Assembly: GCF_947495565.1 (NCBI RefSeq)
Contig: NZ_CANLZM010000013.1
Location: 62,001-126,000 of the forward strand
DNA: 64,000 nucleotides
Source of the DNA: an uncultured Pontibacter sp.
GTDB lineage: Bacteria > Bacteroidota > Bacteroidia > Cytophagales > Hymenobacteraceae
Direction of reading: 5' to 3'
Shown here piece after piece: positions 27,907 through 36,654 of this stretch. The position numbers and the translations under genes are program-made. Numbering within the stretch: position 1 is the first letter of the stretch; each line of letters begins with the position of its first letter. The notes below the pieces were generated by a model. The model had not been told where the DNA came from and ran no database searches. It was given only the letters and a program-made list of their open reading frames with translations.

Positions 27907-29167
27907 ACTGCTTTAGTTTGCGGTAAAGAGTGCGCTCCGAAATGCCCAAGTCCTGAGCGGCGTATTTACGTTTATTGTTGTGCTTCTTCAGGGCTTTCAG
28001 GATCATCTCCCGCTCTTTGTCCTCTAAAGATAAACTTTCTTCTTCTGTTTCGTGCGGAATATCTTCTACTTTATCATCCTCATAATCCTGCGGCTGGCTG
28101 TGCTTAATCGGTAGGTAGAAGGGTTCATTCTGCACTGGCTCCTGCTGGTAAGAGCGGCCATTATACTGCTGCTGCTCCATATTCTCAAACAAGTGGCTGT
28201 GCTCACGAAGCAGGTCTTCGTCTTTAGGCTGATGCGCCAGCATATTAAATACAAGCTTCTTTAGCTCGGACATGTCGCGGCGCATATCAAATAGCACCTT
28301 GTACAGCAGATCCCGTTCAGAAATTGGACCGTCAGTAGGGTTTTCCTTAGCGAGAACAGCCGGGAGCGATGTTCCTGTTTCCTTTGGAAGGTAGCGGCGC
28401 AGTGTTTCAGCGTTAATCTCCCTGTCATATTCCAGCACGGAGATTTGCTCTACAATATTCTTTAACTGGCGGATATTGCCCGGCCACCGGTATGCCTGCA
28501 GCTCTCGCACCGCATCTGGTGCAAGCTGAATGGACTGCATTTTATACTTCTCGGAAAAGTCAGAGGCGAATTTCCTGAAGAGAAGGTGAATGTCATCTCC
28601 GCGTTCGCGCAAGGCAGGCACAGAAATTGGCACAGTGTTGAGGCGGTAGTATAAATCTTCGCGAAAAGTGCCTTTCTCCACCGCCTTCAGCAGGTTTACG
28701 TTAGTAGCTGCCACCACCCGAACATCCGTTTTCTGGACTTTAGATGAACCTACCTTAATAAACTCGCCATTTTCAAGTACACGCAGCAGGCGGGCCTGAG
28801 TGCCCAGAGGCATTTCCCCAATCTCATCCAGGAAGATAGTGCCGCCGTTCGTCACCTCAAAGTAGCCTTTGCGTGCTTCCTGTGCTCCTGTAAAGGAACC
28901 CTTCTCGTGCCCGAATAATTCAGAGTCAATAGTGCCTTCAGGTATAGCACCGCAGTTTATAGCGATAAATTGGCCGTGTTTGCGGGGGCTTAAATGGTGG
29001 ATGATCTTTGAAAAAGATTCTTTGCCGCTTCCGCTTTCACCTGTTATAAGCACAGTCATTTCGGTTGGGGCTACCTGTGCCGCTACCTGTATGGCATAGT
29101 TGAGCAGCGGCGAATTTCCGATAATGCCGAAGCGCTGTTTTATACTTTGTATATCGATATTGCGCAT
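27890..29167 (-). CDS. Sigma-54-dependent transcriptional activator without sensor domain
   Basis: 425 residues. The AAA+ domain starts almost at the N-terminus with Walker A GESGSGKE (about 43-50), the sigma-54 contact loop GSFTGA (a variant of GAFTGA), and Walker B GGTIFLDEIGEMP. After a long acidic linker there is a C-terminal Fis-type helix-turn-helix (AAQDLGISERTLYRKLKQY). No receiver, PAS or GAF domain is present, so control must come from elsewhere. It overlaps lptE by 17 nt and probably belongs to one operon with lptE, the TPR gene and secG. The regulated genes are not evident; I found no convincing -24/-12 promoter here. Confidence 0.92.
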   Translation of the reverse strand: MRNIDIQSIKQRFGIIGNSPLLNYAIQVAAQVAPTEMTVLITGESGSGKESFSKIIHHLSPRKHGQFIAINCGAIPEGTIDSELFGHEKGSFTGAQEARKGYFEVTNGGTIFLDEIGEMPLGTQARLLRVLENGEFIKVGSSKVQKTDVRVVAATNVNLLKAVEKGTFREDLYYRLNTVPISVPALRERGDDIHLLFRKFASDFSEKYKMQSIQLAPDAVRELQAYRWPGNIRQLKNIVEQISVLEYDREINAETLRRYLPKETGTSLPAVLAKENPTDGPISERDLLYKVLFDMRRDMSELKKLVFNMLAHQPKDEDLLREHSHLFENMEQQQYNGRSYQQEPVQNEPFYLPIKHSQPQDYEDDKVEDIPHETEEESLSLEDKEREMILKALKKHNNKRKYAAQDLGISERTLYRKLKQYDIED

Positions 29168-29255
29168 ATTTTTAGATTAGAGAAATTGGAGGTATGCTGC
29201 TAACAACCTGAGGTTTAATTAAATGATGTTTTACCTCAGTTGCATACTCCCCAAA

Positions 29256-30686
29256 TTAATCAACCGCTTCCCCGAAGAGTGTGCCTACGCTACAATCATG
29301 TACAAACACGTTCACGTAATCACCTTTCTTGTAATGCTTCTTATCAAAGATCACTACTTTGTTCTGGTCGTTTCTTCCGCTGAGCTGCTCATCAGATTTT
29401 TTAGAGAAGTTCTCTACCAGCACACGGTGCACCTTGCCTATATCACGCTTGTTGCGGTTGAGTGATGTCTCGCGTTGCTTTTCAATGATTTCTGCTAAGC
29501 GGCGTTTCTTTACCTCCAACGGAATATCATCTTCCAGTTTGCGGGCTGCCAACGTGCCTGGGCGCTCAGAGTAGAAGAACATGTAGGAGTAATCATACTG
29601 CACATAGTCCATCAGGGTAAGCGTATCCTGGTGCTCTTCCTCCGTCTCGGTGCAGAATCCGGCAATCATATCAGAAGAAATACCGCAGTCCTCGCCAAGT
29701 ATACTTCGGATAGCATCCACGCGGTTCAGGTACCACTCCCGGTCATAGGTGCGGTTCATGAGCTCCAGCACGCGCGAGTTTCCGCTTTGTGCCGGCAGGT
29801 GTATGTATTTGCAGATGTTGTCATACTTCTTCATCGTATGCAGCACCTCGTCGGTAATGTCTTTAGGGTGGGAGGTAGAGAAACGAATGCGCAGGTTAGG
29901 GTCTACTAATGCCACTTTCTCCAGCAGCTGGGCAAAATTTACCGTTTCTGAACCGTCTTCCGAAGCCCATTTGTATGAGTCTACGTTCTGGCCCAGCAGC
30001 GTAACCTCCTTGTAACCCTGCGTCACCAGCGCCTCTGCCTCACGCACAATAGAATAGGCGTCACGGCTGCGCTCACGGCCACGGGTAAAGGGAACAACGC
30101 AGAAAGAGCACATATTGTCGCAGCCTCTCATAATAGAAATAAATGCACTTACCCCGTTGCTGTTCAGGCGAATCGGGTTGATGTCTGCATACGTTTCCTC
30201 TCTTGATAGCAGCACGTTTACGGCTTTCTGGCCACCGTCCACTTCGTTAATCAGATTTGGCAGATCGCGGTAAGCATCTGGGCCTACTACCAGGTCAACT
30301 ATTTTTTCTTCTTCCAGCAAGGATTTTTTGAGGCGCTCGGCCATACAGCCCAGCACACCGACCATCATGGCTGGCTTCTTCTTTTTATAGTAATTAATCT
30401 GGCCTAAGCGGTTTCGCACTGTCTGCTCCGCCTTCTCCCGGATAGAGCACGTGTTCAGGAACACAAGGTCTGCCTGTGCGATGTCTGAAGTAGTATCAAA
30501 ACCCTGCTCAAACATGATCGACGAAACGATTTCGCTATCAGAAAAATTCATGGCGCAACCATAGCTTTCTATGTACAGCTTTCGTGTTTTGCCCGTATTT
30601 GTCTCTTTTGAAACCTGCGTGTCACAGGCTGCTGCCTGCTCCGGGGTGCGGTTATCTATAAAATCTAAATCTACTATTGGATCCAT
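29256..30686 (-). CDS. miaB: tRNA-2-methylthio-N6-dimethylallyladenosine synthase
   Basis: 476 residues. An N-terminal UPF0004 domain holds three cluster cysteines ([14 protein letters not shown] and VLGCMAE). The radical-SAM domain has CxxxCxxC in [10 protein letters not shown], and a TRAM domain lies at the C-terminus. It adds the methylthio group to i6A37 of tRNAs reading UNN codons. Its partner hydroxylase miaE is encoded at 38685. It has its own promoter box and lies upstream of the sigma-54 activator gene. Confidence 0.97.
   Translation of the reverse strand: MDPIVDLDFIDNRTPEQAAACDTQVSKETNTGKTRKLYIESYGCAMNFSDSEIVSSIMFEQGFDTTSDIAQADLVFLNTCSIREKAEQTVRNRLGQINYYKKKKPAMMVGVLGCMAERLKKSLLEEEKIVDLVVGPDAYRDLPNLINEVDGGQKAVNVLLSREETYADINPIRLNSNGVSAFISIMRGCDNMCSFCVVPFTRGRERSRDAYSIVREAEALVTQGYKEVTLLGQNVDSYKWASEDGSETVNFAQLLEKVALVDPNLRIRFSTSHPKDITDEVLHTMKKYDNICKYIHLPAQSGNSRVLELMNRTYDREWYLNRVDAIRSILGEDCGISSDMIAGFCTETEEEHQDTLTLMDYVQYDYSYMFFYSERPGTLAARKLEDDIPLEVKKRRLAEIIEKQRETSLNRNKRDIGKVHRVLVENFSKKSDEQLSGRNDQNKVVIFDKKHYKKGDYVNVFVHDCSVGTLFGEAVD
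29697..29706. repeat. Full palindromic form AAGTATACTT
   Basis: The complete 10-bp palindrome of the over-represented motif, inside miaB. Confidence 0.6.
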
Positions 30687-30705
30687 GGTTACTCAATTAC
30701 AGCTG

Positions 30706-30713
30706 CAAATATA
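30706..30713 (-). promoter_or_regulatory. -7 box of the miaB promoter
   Basis: TATATTTG on the minus strand, a full TAnnTTTG match, 19 nt before the miaB ATG. Confidence 0.6.
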
Positions 30714-30838
30714 CTATAATGTATTCAAAAACGTGACAGAATGGCAGAAGATGTGCCGAATAATGAGCTATGTTTTATCGATTGTAAAGATCAACGCGGT
30801 AATTTTCAGGTGATAATCTACTGAAACAGTGGCTAAAC

Positions 30839-32134
30839 CTATTGGTTGCCCGAAAGTACCTGAAGCATTGCACGGGCTTTTAGCAGGCACTCTTCGTACT
30901 CGCGGTCGGGGTCAGAATCATACGTGATGGCGCTGCCGACCATAAAGCTGAGGTAGCCGTTGCTGGCATTGTACTGAATACTTCGGATCACCACGTTAAA
31001 ATCACAGTCGCCATTGGGTTTGATGAAGCCGAAAGCGCCAGAGTATAAACCACGTTTTGTATCTTCCAGTTCTTCAATGATTTGCATCGCGCTGATTTTA
31101 GGGGCGCCAGTCATACTTCCCATCGGGAAAGCGCCAATTAACGCATCTACCAAGTCCTTATTCTGTTTAAGCTCACCTGTTACAGTCGATATCATCTGGG
31201 AGACTTGCCTGAAACCGTAAATCCCGAACATTTCTTCCACCTGCACGGTTCCTGTGGCGCAGGAACGGCTCAGATCATTTCGGACAAGATCGACTATCAT
31301 CATGTTCTCTGCCAGTTCCTTTTCATCGTGCAGGAGCTGGTGCTGAAGCTGAAGGTCTTCCTCAGGCGTGTTGCCTCTCCTGATTGTGCCTTTAATGGGC
31401 TGGGATATGAGCTTTTGGCCTTCTTTTTTCAGGAAACGCTCCGGTGAGGCGCAAAGCAAATACTTATCGCCTGTTTTTAAGAAGCCGGAAAAAGGAGTGG
31501 GGGAAGCCTGGTTTAAAGCAAGGTAAAGTGGCAACGGCTGTATGTTTACCTGCTCAGCAAAAAACTCCATGCAGTAGTTCAACTCATACACATCACCCTC
31601 CAAAATATGCTGCCGCACACGCTCCACCAGAGTTTTATACTTTTCGCGGGATACCCGCTGCTGGATTTTGAGCCCTTGAGGTGAGGCTGCAACAGGAGTA
31701 GGCGTAGCAAGTATGGAAGCAAGTGTGGTTTCTGTATTAGCAGTAGAGGAACAGATGCTTATAATCTCTGATTTAAAGTATAAGTATACTTCCGGAGCGA
31801 AGAATGTCAACAGCGAAAAGTGTAACTGGTCCAGATTTTGGCTGCTCAGCTGCTCTGTCTCATTCTTCAGGTCATAGCTTAGAAAGCCACAGAGAATAGA
31901 TTGTTGTTCCTGCAAATTCTTCCGAAGCTCCTCAAAAGCGGTATGCTCCTTAAACTGAAGCGCCTCACCTCCTGAAACAGCTAGTATGTGCTCAAAACCA
32001 GCATGGGGGTAAGGTATGTCGTTAGGATTGTAGTAGGCCACCAGCGGGTGTACGCTAGCCCAGGCTAAAGCTTTTAACCTGAACTCCTGCAAACTTACCG
32101 GCAGCTCTGCTTGCTGTATTTCTTTTGTGTGCAT
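30839..32134 (-). CDS. pabB: Aminodeoxychorismate/anthranilate synthase component I-like enzyme
   Basis: 431 residues. The C-terminal two thirds is a chorismate-binding domain, with QPIKGTIRRG, ENMMIVDLVRNDL, GSMTGAPK and the terminal GSAITYDSDPDREYEEC region. No glutamine amidotransferase (PabA/TrpG) and no trp cluster is nearby, which favours a PabB role in folate synthesis, making 4-amino-4-deoxychorismate from chorismate. TrpE cannot be excluded by sequence reading alone. It follows the TPR gene by 8 bp. Confidence 0.87.
   Translation of the reverse strand: MHTKEIQQAELPVSLQEFRLKALAWASVHPLVAYYNPNDIPYPHAGFEHILAVSGGEALQFKEHTAFEELRKNLQEQQSILCGFLSYDLKNETEQLSSQNLDQLHFSLLTFFAPEVYLYFKSEIISICSSTANTETTLASILATPTPVAASPQGLKIQQRVSREKYKTLVERVRQHILEGDVYELNYCMEFFAEQVNIQPLPLYLALNQASPTPFSGFLKTGDKYLLCASPERFLKKEGQKLISQPIKGTIRRGNTPEEDLQLQHQLLHDEKELAENMMIVDLVRNDLSRSCATGTVQVEEMFGIYGFRQVSQMISTVTGELKQNKDLVDALIGAFPMGSMTGAPKISAMQIIEELEDTKRGLYSGAFGFIKPNGDCDFNVVIRSIQYNASNGYLSFMVGSAITYDSDPDREYEECLLKARAMLQVLSGNQ
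31782..31791. repeat. Full palindromic form AAGTATACTT
   Basis: A complete palindrome of the over-represented motif inside pabB, directly preceded by another AAGTATA at 31775. Confidence 0.6.
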
Positions 32135-32142
32135 AATACCGC

Positions 32143-33642
32143 TTATATAGCCGACAAGGCCAGTTTAGCTTTGGCGTCTATACTATTCTTATACTCGTGT
32201 TGCTTGTAACTTAGCGCTTTTTTAAAGTATGATTTAGCCTTAACGGGCTGCCGCAGCTCCTGGTATATGTACCCCAACTGCAAGGAGGCGCTAGGCGCAA
32301 AGTATAAATCCGTGTTTTGGCATAAGGCTATTGCCTTCTGGTAATGCGGCAGAGCTTGTTGCAGCGAGTCGATGCCATGATAAATGCGTGCCTTGCGGTA
32401 GTAATACTCTGCCTGCACTGCAGTAGGCGTCGCGGCTGTTATTTCTAGCTGCTTTAGCGCATGTAAGGCCTCCTGAAAATACCCGCCATCCGAGTGAAGG
32501 CGCGCCTGCATCAGCGGTTTTACCAGCGGCTGCTGTCGCTGTGCATACTTAGCGGCATACCTGTCTTCCTCACTTTCATCAAGTCCTACTTTTGGTACTT
32601 GCTGTAAATACCACTGAGCCTGCGGCTTATGGTTGCTTAACGCGTAAGCTAAGTATAGCTTATAATTCGCAGCTTTAAGATAATGCCTGCCCTGGTGCTG
32701 CTTCAGAAACTGGCGGTTTTCCTGAATCGATTTCTCGTAGTCGGCTTTGTATAAGTATAAATCTGCGGCCATGTGGTGCAGGTAAGGGAAGGGCAGGTAG
32801 AGGCTGCTTTTGGGGCGGTTCAAATAAATAGCCAGCGCCTCCTTACTCGCGCCTGTTTTTTTCAGCAAATGCATCGATACGAACTGAAACAGAAGATTAT
32901 CCTGCTCACCAGAAGCCAACTTGTTTGCCTGCTCCAGCGCCTGCTTTTGCTTGTCTGGCTCTGTAAGGTGAAGTATAACCGCATGCAGCAGTTGCGCTTC
33001 CTGATGAAAAGGGTTGCTCTTGGAGGTGGCTTGTTTCAGGTTAGCCATGCCTGTTTTGATCTCTCCCTGCATACCGATAATGCTCAGAAACCATTTATAC
33101 TTATCTGGCACAGAGCCCATCAGCACCTGCAGCACGCCCAGGTGCTTTTTGTTAGGTGTAAATTCCGGGTACTTCTGTATATTTTCTTTGTACTGCAGGT
33201 AAGCCTTCCGGAAATCCCATGCAGCAGATAAACGGTTGCCAAATAGTAGTTTAGACATTGCTACCTGAAGCCTGACTTCTGCTAGTGCATAGGTGGTCCA
33301 CTCGTTTTGCATTGGCAAGTCAGCCAGCTTCTCCAGGCGATTTTCCTGTGCAGCTAAAAGCTGACCGTAGGTATGATGGTTCTGCTGCACGCAAAGCTCC
33401 AGAAAGTCGGCGTAGTTGGCAAGCAGCAGAGTATTGGGGTTTTGAGATGACTGACGCTGCAGTAGCTCCCGGCCATTGCCTACTTTCAGCTTGAGCAACT
33501 CCTGGTAAATAGCTTTATGATGAGAGGTAAAAGCAGGAGTAGCCGCTAAGTTATGGCCAAGGAGCCAAAAAATCAGCAGCAAAAAAAAAGGATGGGGTTT
33601 AGCCATCCTCTTTCGGTTTGTATGCAAGCGTTGTCCGCTCAA
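32143..33642 (-). CDS. Secreted or membrane-anchored TPR protein
   Basis: 499 residues. A hydrophobic segment (FFLLLIFWLLGHNLAA) acts as signal peptide; a second ATG at 33606 would give the more compact signal MAKPHPFF... and may be the real start. The rest is helical with tetratricopeptide-like repeats, clearest near the C-terminus (YYYRKARIYHGIDSLQQALPHY and the following unit). It probably acts in the periplasm as a protein-protein scaffold. It lies in a run of four minus-strand genes with short gaps. Function unknown. Confidence 0.8.
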   Translation of the reverse strand: MSGQRLHTNRKRMAKPHPFFLLLIFWLLGHNLAATPAFTSHHKAIYQELLKLKVGNGRELLQRQSSQNPNTLLLANYADFLELCVQQNHHTYGQLLAAQENRLEKLADLPMQNEWTTYALAEVRLQVAMSKLLFGNRLSAAWDFRKAYLQYKENIQKYPEFTPNKKHLGVLQVLMGSVPDKYKWFLSIIGMQGEIKTGMANLKQATSKSNPFHQEAQLLHAVILHLTEPDKQKQALEQANKLASGEQDNLLFQFVSMHLLKKTGASKEALAIYLNRPKSSLYLPFPYLHHMAADLYLYKADYEKSIQENRQFLKQHQGRHYLKAANYKLYLAYALSNHKPQAQWYLQQVPKVGLDESEEDRYAAKYAQRQQPLVKPLMQARLHSDGGYFQEALHALKQLEITAATPTAVQAEYYYRKARIYHGIDSLQQALPHYQKAIALCQNTDLYFAPSASLQLGYIYQELRQPVKAKSYFKKALSYKQHEYKNSIDAKAKLALSAI

Positions 33643-33654
33643 GATTGATCCAGC

Positions 33655-34386
33655 TTAGTATACACGCTGCTCAACACCAGCCAAAATACGGCCACAGTGC
33701 TCGCAAACGATGATTTTCTTCTGTGCAGCAATATCTGCCTGGCGCTGAGGTGGCACCGTGTTAAAGCAGCCTCCGCATGCATCACGCTTTACAGATACAA
33801 CAGCAAGGCCATTACGTACATTTTTGCGGATACGGTTATAAGCGCTCAGCAGTCTGTCTTCCACACCGGAAGCGGCCTTTGAACGATCTTCTTCTAACGT
33901 TCTTTCTTCTTCCTGACTTTCAGCTACAATCTGCTCAAGCTCTTTCTGCTTGTTTTCCAGGTCTTTGCGGCGTTCGTCGAGGCGGTGCTTTGTACCTTCA
34001 ATTTCAGTGTTTTTCTGATCGATCTGGTAGTGAGCTTCTTTTATTTTCTTTTCAGAGATTTGGATTTCAAGTTTCTGAAGTTCAATTTCTTTGGTGATGG
34101 CATCGTACTCACGGTTGTTGCGTACGTTCTGCTGCTGCTCTTCGTACTTGCGGATCAGGCCTTCAGAGTCTTTGATAGCCTGCTTGCGCTGTGCGATAGA
34201 GTCGTTCAGGCCAGCTACCTCATCATCAAATTTACGAACCCTTACCTCATAGCCTTCAATTTCATCTTCCAGATCCTGAACTTCTTCAGGCAGGTCTCCT
34301 CTAACTCTTTTAATTTCATCAAGCTGTGAATCGATGCTTTGAAGCTTTGACAGTGCTTCCAATTTGCTGGCTACAGTACTTTCCAT
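33655..34386 (-). CDS. Zinc-ribbon coiled-coil protein (CT398/zf-RING_7 type)
   Basis: 243 residues. About 180 residues of charged coiled coil are followed by a C4 zinc ribbon near the C-terminus (CGGCFNTVPPQ and VCEHCGRIL). This is the architecture of the CT398-like family, sometimes called putative nucleic-acid-binding zinc-ribbon proteins. It sits 3 bp after the Nif3-like gene; this pairing is common in Bacteroidota and suggests a functional link. The molecular role is not established. Confidence 0.9.
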   Translation of the reverse strand: MESTVASKLEALSKLQSIDSQLDEIKRVRGDLPEEVQDLEDEIEGYEVRVRKFDDEVAGLNDSIAQRKQAIKDSEGLIRKYEEQQQNVRNNREYDAITKEIELQKLEIQISEKKIKEAHYQIDQKNTEIEGTKHRLDERRKDLENKQKELEQIVAESQEEERTLEEDRSKAASGVEDRLLSAYNRIRKNVRNGLAVVSVKRDACGGCFNTVPPQRQADIAAQKKIIVCEHCGRILAGVEQRVY

Positions 34387-34389
34387 GTA

Positions 34390-35490
34390 TTAAAAAGTGT
34401 ATCTGACGGGGTTAGTGTTTACTTCTGATATTAAGACTGCAAAATTAGGAAAACTTTTTGAAATAGCGTCATAAAATATCTCCTTTGTGTATACCTCGCT
34501 TTCGTAGTGGCCAATATCCGCAATCATCAGCTGGCTCTCCGCGTCAAAAAACTCGTGGTATTTCACATCGCCGGTTACCAGGGCATCAGCGCCTTGGCGT
34601 AAGGCGTCTTTTATAAGGAAGCTGCCGGAGCCGCCGCAAACAGCCACCCGTTTTATACTTTTATTACCTATAGAAGTATAGCGCAGCCCCTGCAGTTGCA
34701 TCTTTTCTTTCAGGTAAGCTAGAAACTCCTCCTCCTTTAGCTCTTGCTCCAGCTCGCCGATTATCCCTATTCCCACTTCCTGGTTCTGGTTTTCGAGGTT
34801 GTAGAGGTAATGCGCGACTTCTTCGTAAGGGTGTGCCTGCTTTAAGGCGCTCATGATTTTGCCTTGAAAGTGAGCGGGGAAAATAAGCTCTAAACGGTTT
34901 TCCTGCACCTGCTCTGGCTTTTGGGTGCTTCCGATAGTAGGGTTTGCGTTCTCGGAAGGAGTGAAGCGCCCTGTGCCTGTTACGCTAAAGCTGCAGCCGC
35001 TGTACTCCCCGATATTTCCGGCGCCTGCGCTGTGTAAAGCTGCCAGCACTTTCTCTGTATGATCTACAGGTACAAAAGTAACCAGCTGCATCAAAGTGGC
35101 GGGTTTATTAACAAGTATGCGCTGCTGCTGCAACCCAAGCTTATCTGCTATTTTAGTATTCACGCCGTTAAGTACACTGTCCAGATTTGTGTGGCTGGCG
35201 TAAATAGCGATGTTCTGCTGTATAGCTTTTATGATGGTGCGTTCTACATAACTTTTGCCAGTCAGCTGCTTGAGTCCTTTAAAAATAACCGGATGATGCG
35301 CCACTACCAAGTTGCATCCTTTCGCTACTGCTTCATCTAGCACAGCCTCAGTGCAATCAAGTGTCACCAGCACACCAGTTACTTCAGTATTTTTATCACC
35401 AGTCTGCAGGCCGGCGTTGTCGTAGTTTTCTTGGTAGCGGAGTGGGGCAAGTTGTTCCAGCAGGTCGGTTACTTCGTGTATTTTTGCCAT
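34390..35490 (-). CDS. Nif3-like dinuclear metal centre protein
   Basis: 366 residues, the long form of the NIF3/YbgI family. Metal-binding motifs are at both ends: VVAHHPVIFKG (about 60-70) and the C-terminal ADIGHYESE. A CutA-like insert lies in the middle (residues about 130-240). Members form hexameric toroids with two metal ions per active site; the substrate is debated (a GTP cyclohydrolase-like activity has been suggested for some). It is the first gene of the minus-strand unit leading to pabB and is divergent from lpxK. Confidence 0.93.
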   Translation of the reverse strand: MAKIHEVTDLLEQLAPLRYQENYDNAGLQTGDKNTEVTGVLVTLDCTEAVLDEAVAKGCNLVVAHHPVIFKGLKQLTGKSYVERTIIKAIQQNIAIYASHTNLDSVLNGVNTKIADKLGLQQQRILVNKPATLMQLVTFVPVDHTEKVLAALHSAGAGNIGEYSGCSFSVTGTGRFTPSENANPTIGSTQKPEQVQENRLELIFPAHFQGKIMSALKQAHPYEEVAHYLYNLENQNQEVGIGIIGELEQELKEEEFLAYLKEKMQLQGLRYTSIGNKSIKRVAVCGGSGSFLIKDALRQGADALVTGDVKYHEFFDAESQLMIADIGHYESEVYTKEIFYDAISKSFPNFAVLISEVNTNPVRYTF

Positions 35491-35562
35491 AGGTTTATCT
35501 CTTTAGTTGAATTCTTAGCGTAGGCACGTTAAAATTAACGTAATTTGCACGCGATACAAAAC

Positions 35563-36615
35563 ATGCACAACTATCTGCACATACCGCTCTGGCCGTTTTC
35601 GCAGCTTTACGGAGGTATTATGAGGCTGCGTAATCTCGGGTATGATAAAGGGATTTTGGCCTCACAAAGCTTCAGGCTTCCTGTTATAGCAGTAGGCAAC
35701 CTGGCTGTAGGAGGGACCGGTAAAACACCACATGTAGAATACCTGCTGCGGCTGCTGCATACCTATAAACTGGCGACTCTTAGCCGCGGTTATAAACGCC
35801 ATAGCAAGGGATTTATACTTGCCGATGCTTCTTCTTCGGCGGCCTTGCTTGGAGATGAGCCCTTCCAATATTTCCTTGATTTTAAAGATGTTGCTGTGGC
35901 CGTGTGCGAGGATCGCGTGAAGGGAATTGAATTGCTGCAAGAGCGGCTGCCGGAACTGGAGATAGTGGTACTAGACGATGCGATGCAACACCGGCCTGTA
36001 CAGCCTTCCCTCAACATCCTGATCACAGACTTCAACCGCCCTTTTTACAAAGATTATGTGTTGCCTGCTGGAAGGCTCAGGGAGCCGAGGAACGGTGCAA
36101 AACGCGCTGACGCGATAATTGTCAGCAAATGCCCTGCAGATCTAAAAGCGCAGGAAATGGCGCAAATTAAGGAGCAGGTGCTGCAGTATACTTTGGCTGG
36201 CACGCCAGTTTTCTTCTCTAGCTTTTCTTATGGCTCTCCGGTGGCAATTGGCAAAACAGCTCCCCTAAGTAAAAATGTTATACTCCTGACAGGGATTGCC
36301 AACGCAGCGCCTCTCAAGGCTTACCTAGCATCGCAGGGGTATGCCTTGCTCAAACATCTCGCTTACCCGGACCATCATCATTATACAGCAGAAAACCTGC
36401 AGGAAATCAGTCAGCTTCTGGCGCAACCAGGCTTTTCAGATGCCACCATACTTACTACCCGCAAAGATGCCGTGAAGCTTACTGATGCAGGTTTAAAACC
36501 TTTAACAGCAGCCTTGCCAATCTTTTTCGTTCCGATTGAAGTACAGTTTATAGCAGACGGAGACAGGTTCGGCGACATTGTTCTGCAGCATGTGAAAACC
36601 TTTGCGCCTGCCTGA
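35563..36615 (+). CDS. lpxK: Tetraacyldisaccharide 4'-kinase
   Basis: 350 residues from the ATG at 35563. The frame is open six codons further upstream from a TTG at 35545, but MHNYLHIPLWPFSQLYGG is the more usual LpxK start. The P-loop lies in VGNLAVGGTGKTPH (about 48-61), and an N-terminal amphipathic helix anchors it to the inner membrane. It phosphorylates the 4' position of the lipid A precursor. It is the only lipid A biosynthesis gene in this window and fits the LPS theme with lptE. Confidence 0.94.
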   Translation: MHNYLHIPLWPFSQLYGGIMRLRNLGYDKGILASQSFRLPVIAVGNLAVGGTGKTPHVEYLLRLLHTYKLATLSRGYKRHSKGFILADASSSAALLGDEPFQYFLDFKDVAVAVCEDRVKGIELLQERLPELEIVVLDDAMQHRPVQPSLNILITDFNRPFYKDYVLPAGRLREPRNGAKRADAIIVSKCPADLKAQEMAQIKEQVLQYTLAGTPVFFSSFSYGSPVAIGKTAPLSKNVILLTGIANAAPLKAYLASQGYALLKHLAYPDHHHYTAENLQEISQLLAQPGFSDATILTTRKDAVKLTDAGLKPLTAALPIFFVPIEVQFIADGDRFGDIVLQHVKTFAPA

Positions 36616-36642
36616 GGCTGCGTATTTACGTTAATAATTCAC

Positions 36643-36650
36643 TATTTTTG
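36643..36650 (+). promoter_or_regulatory. -7 box 4 nt before the porin start codon
   Basis: TATTTTTG, a full TAnnTTTG match. The start codon GTG begins at 36655, so a transcript starting about 4-6 nt after the box would be leaderless or almost so. Confidence 0.55.
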
Positions 36651-36654
36651 AAGC

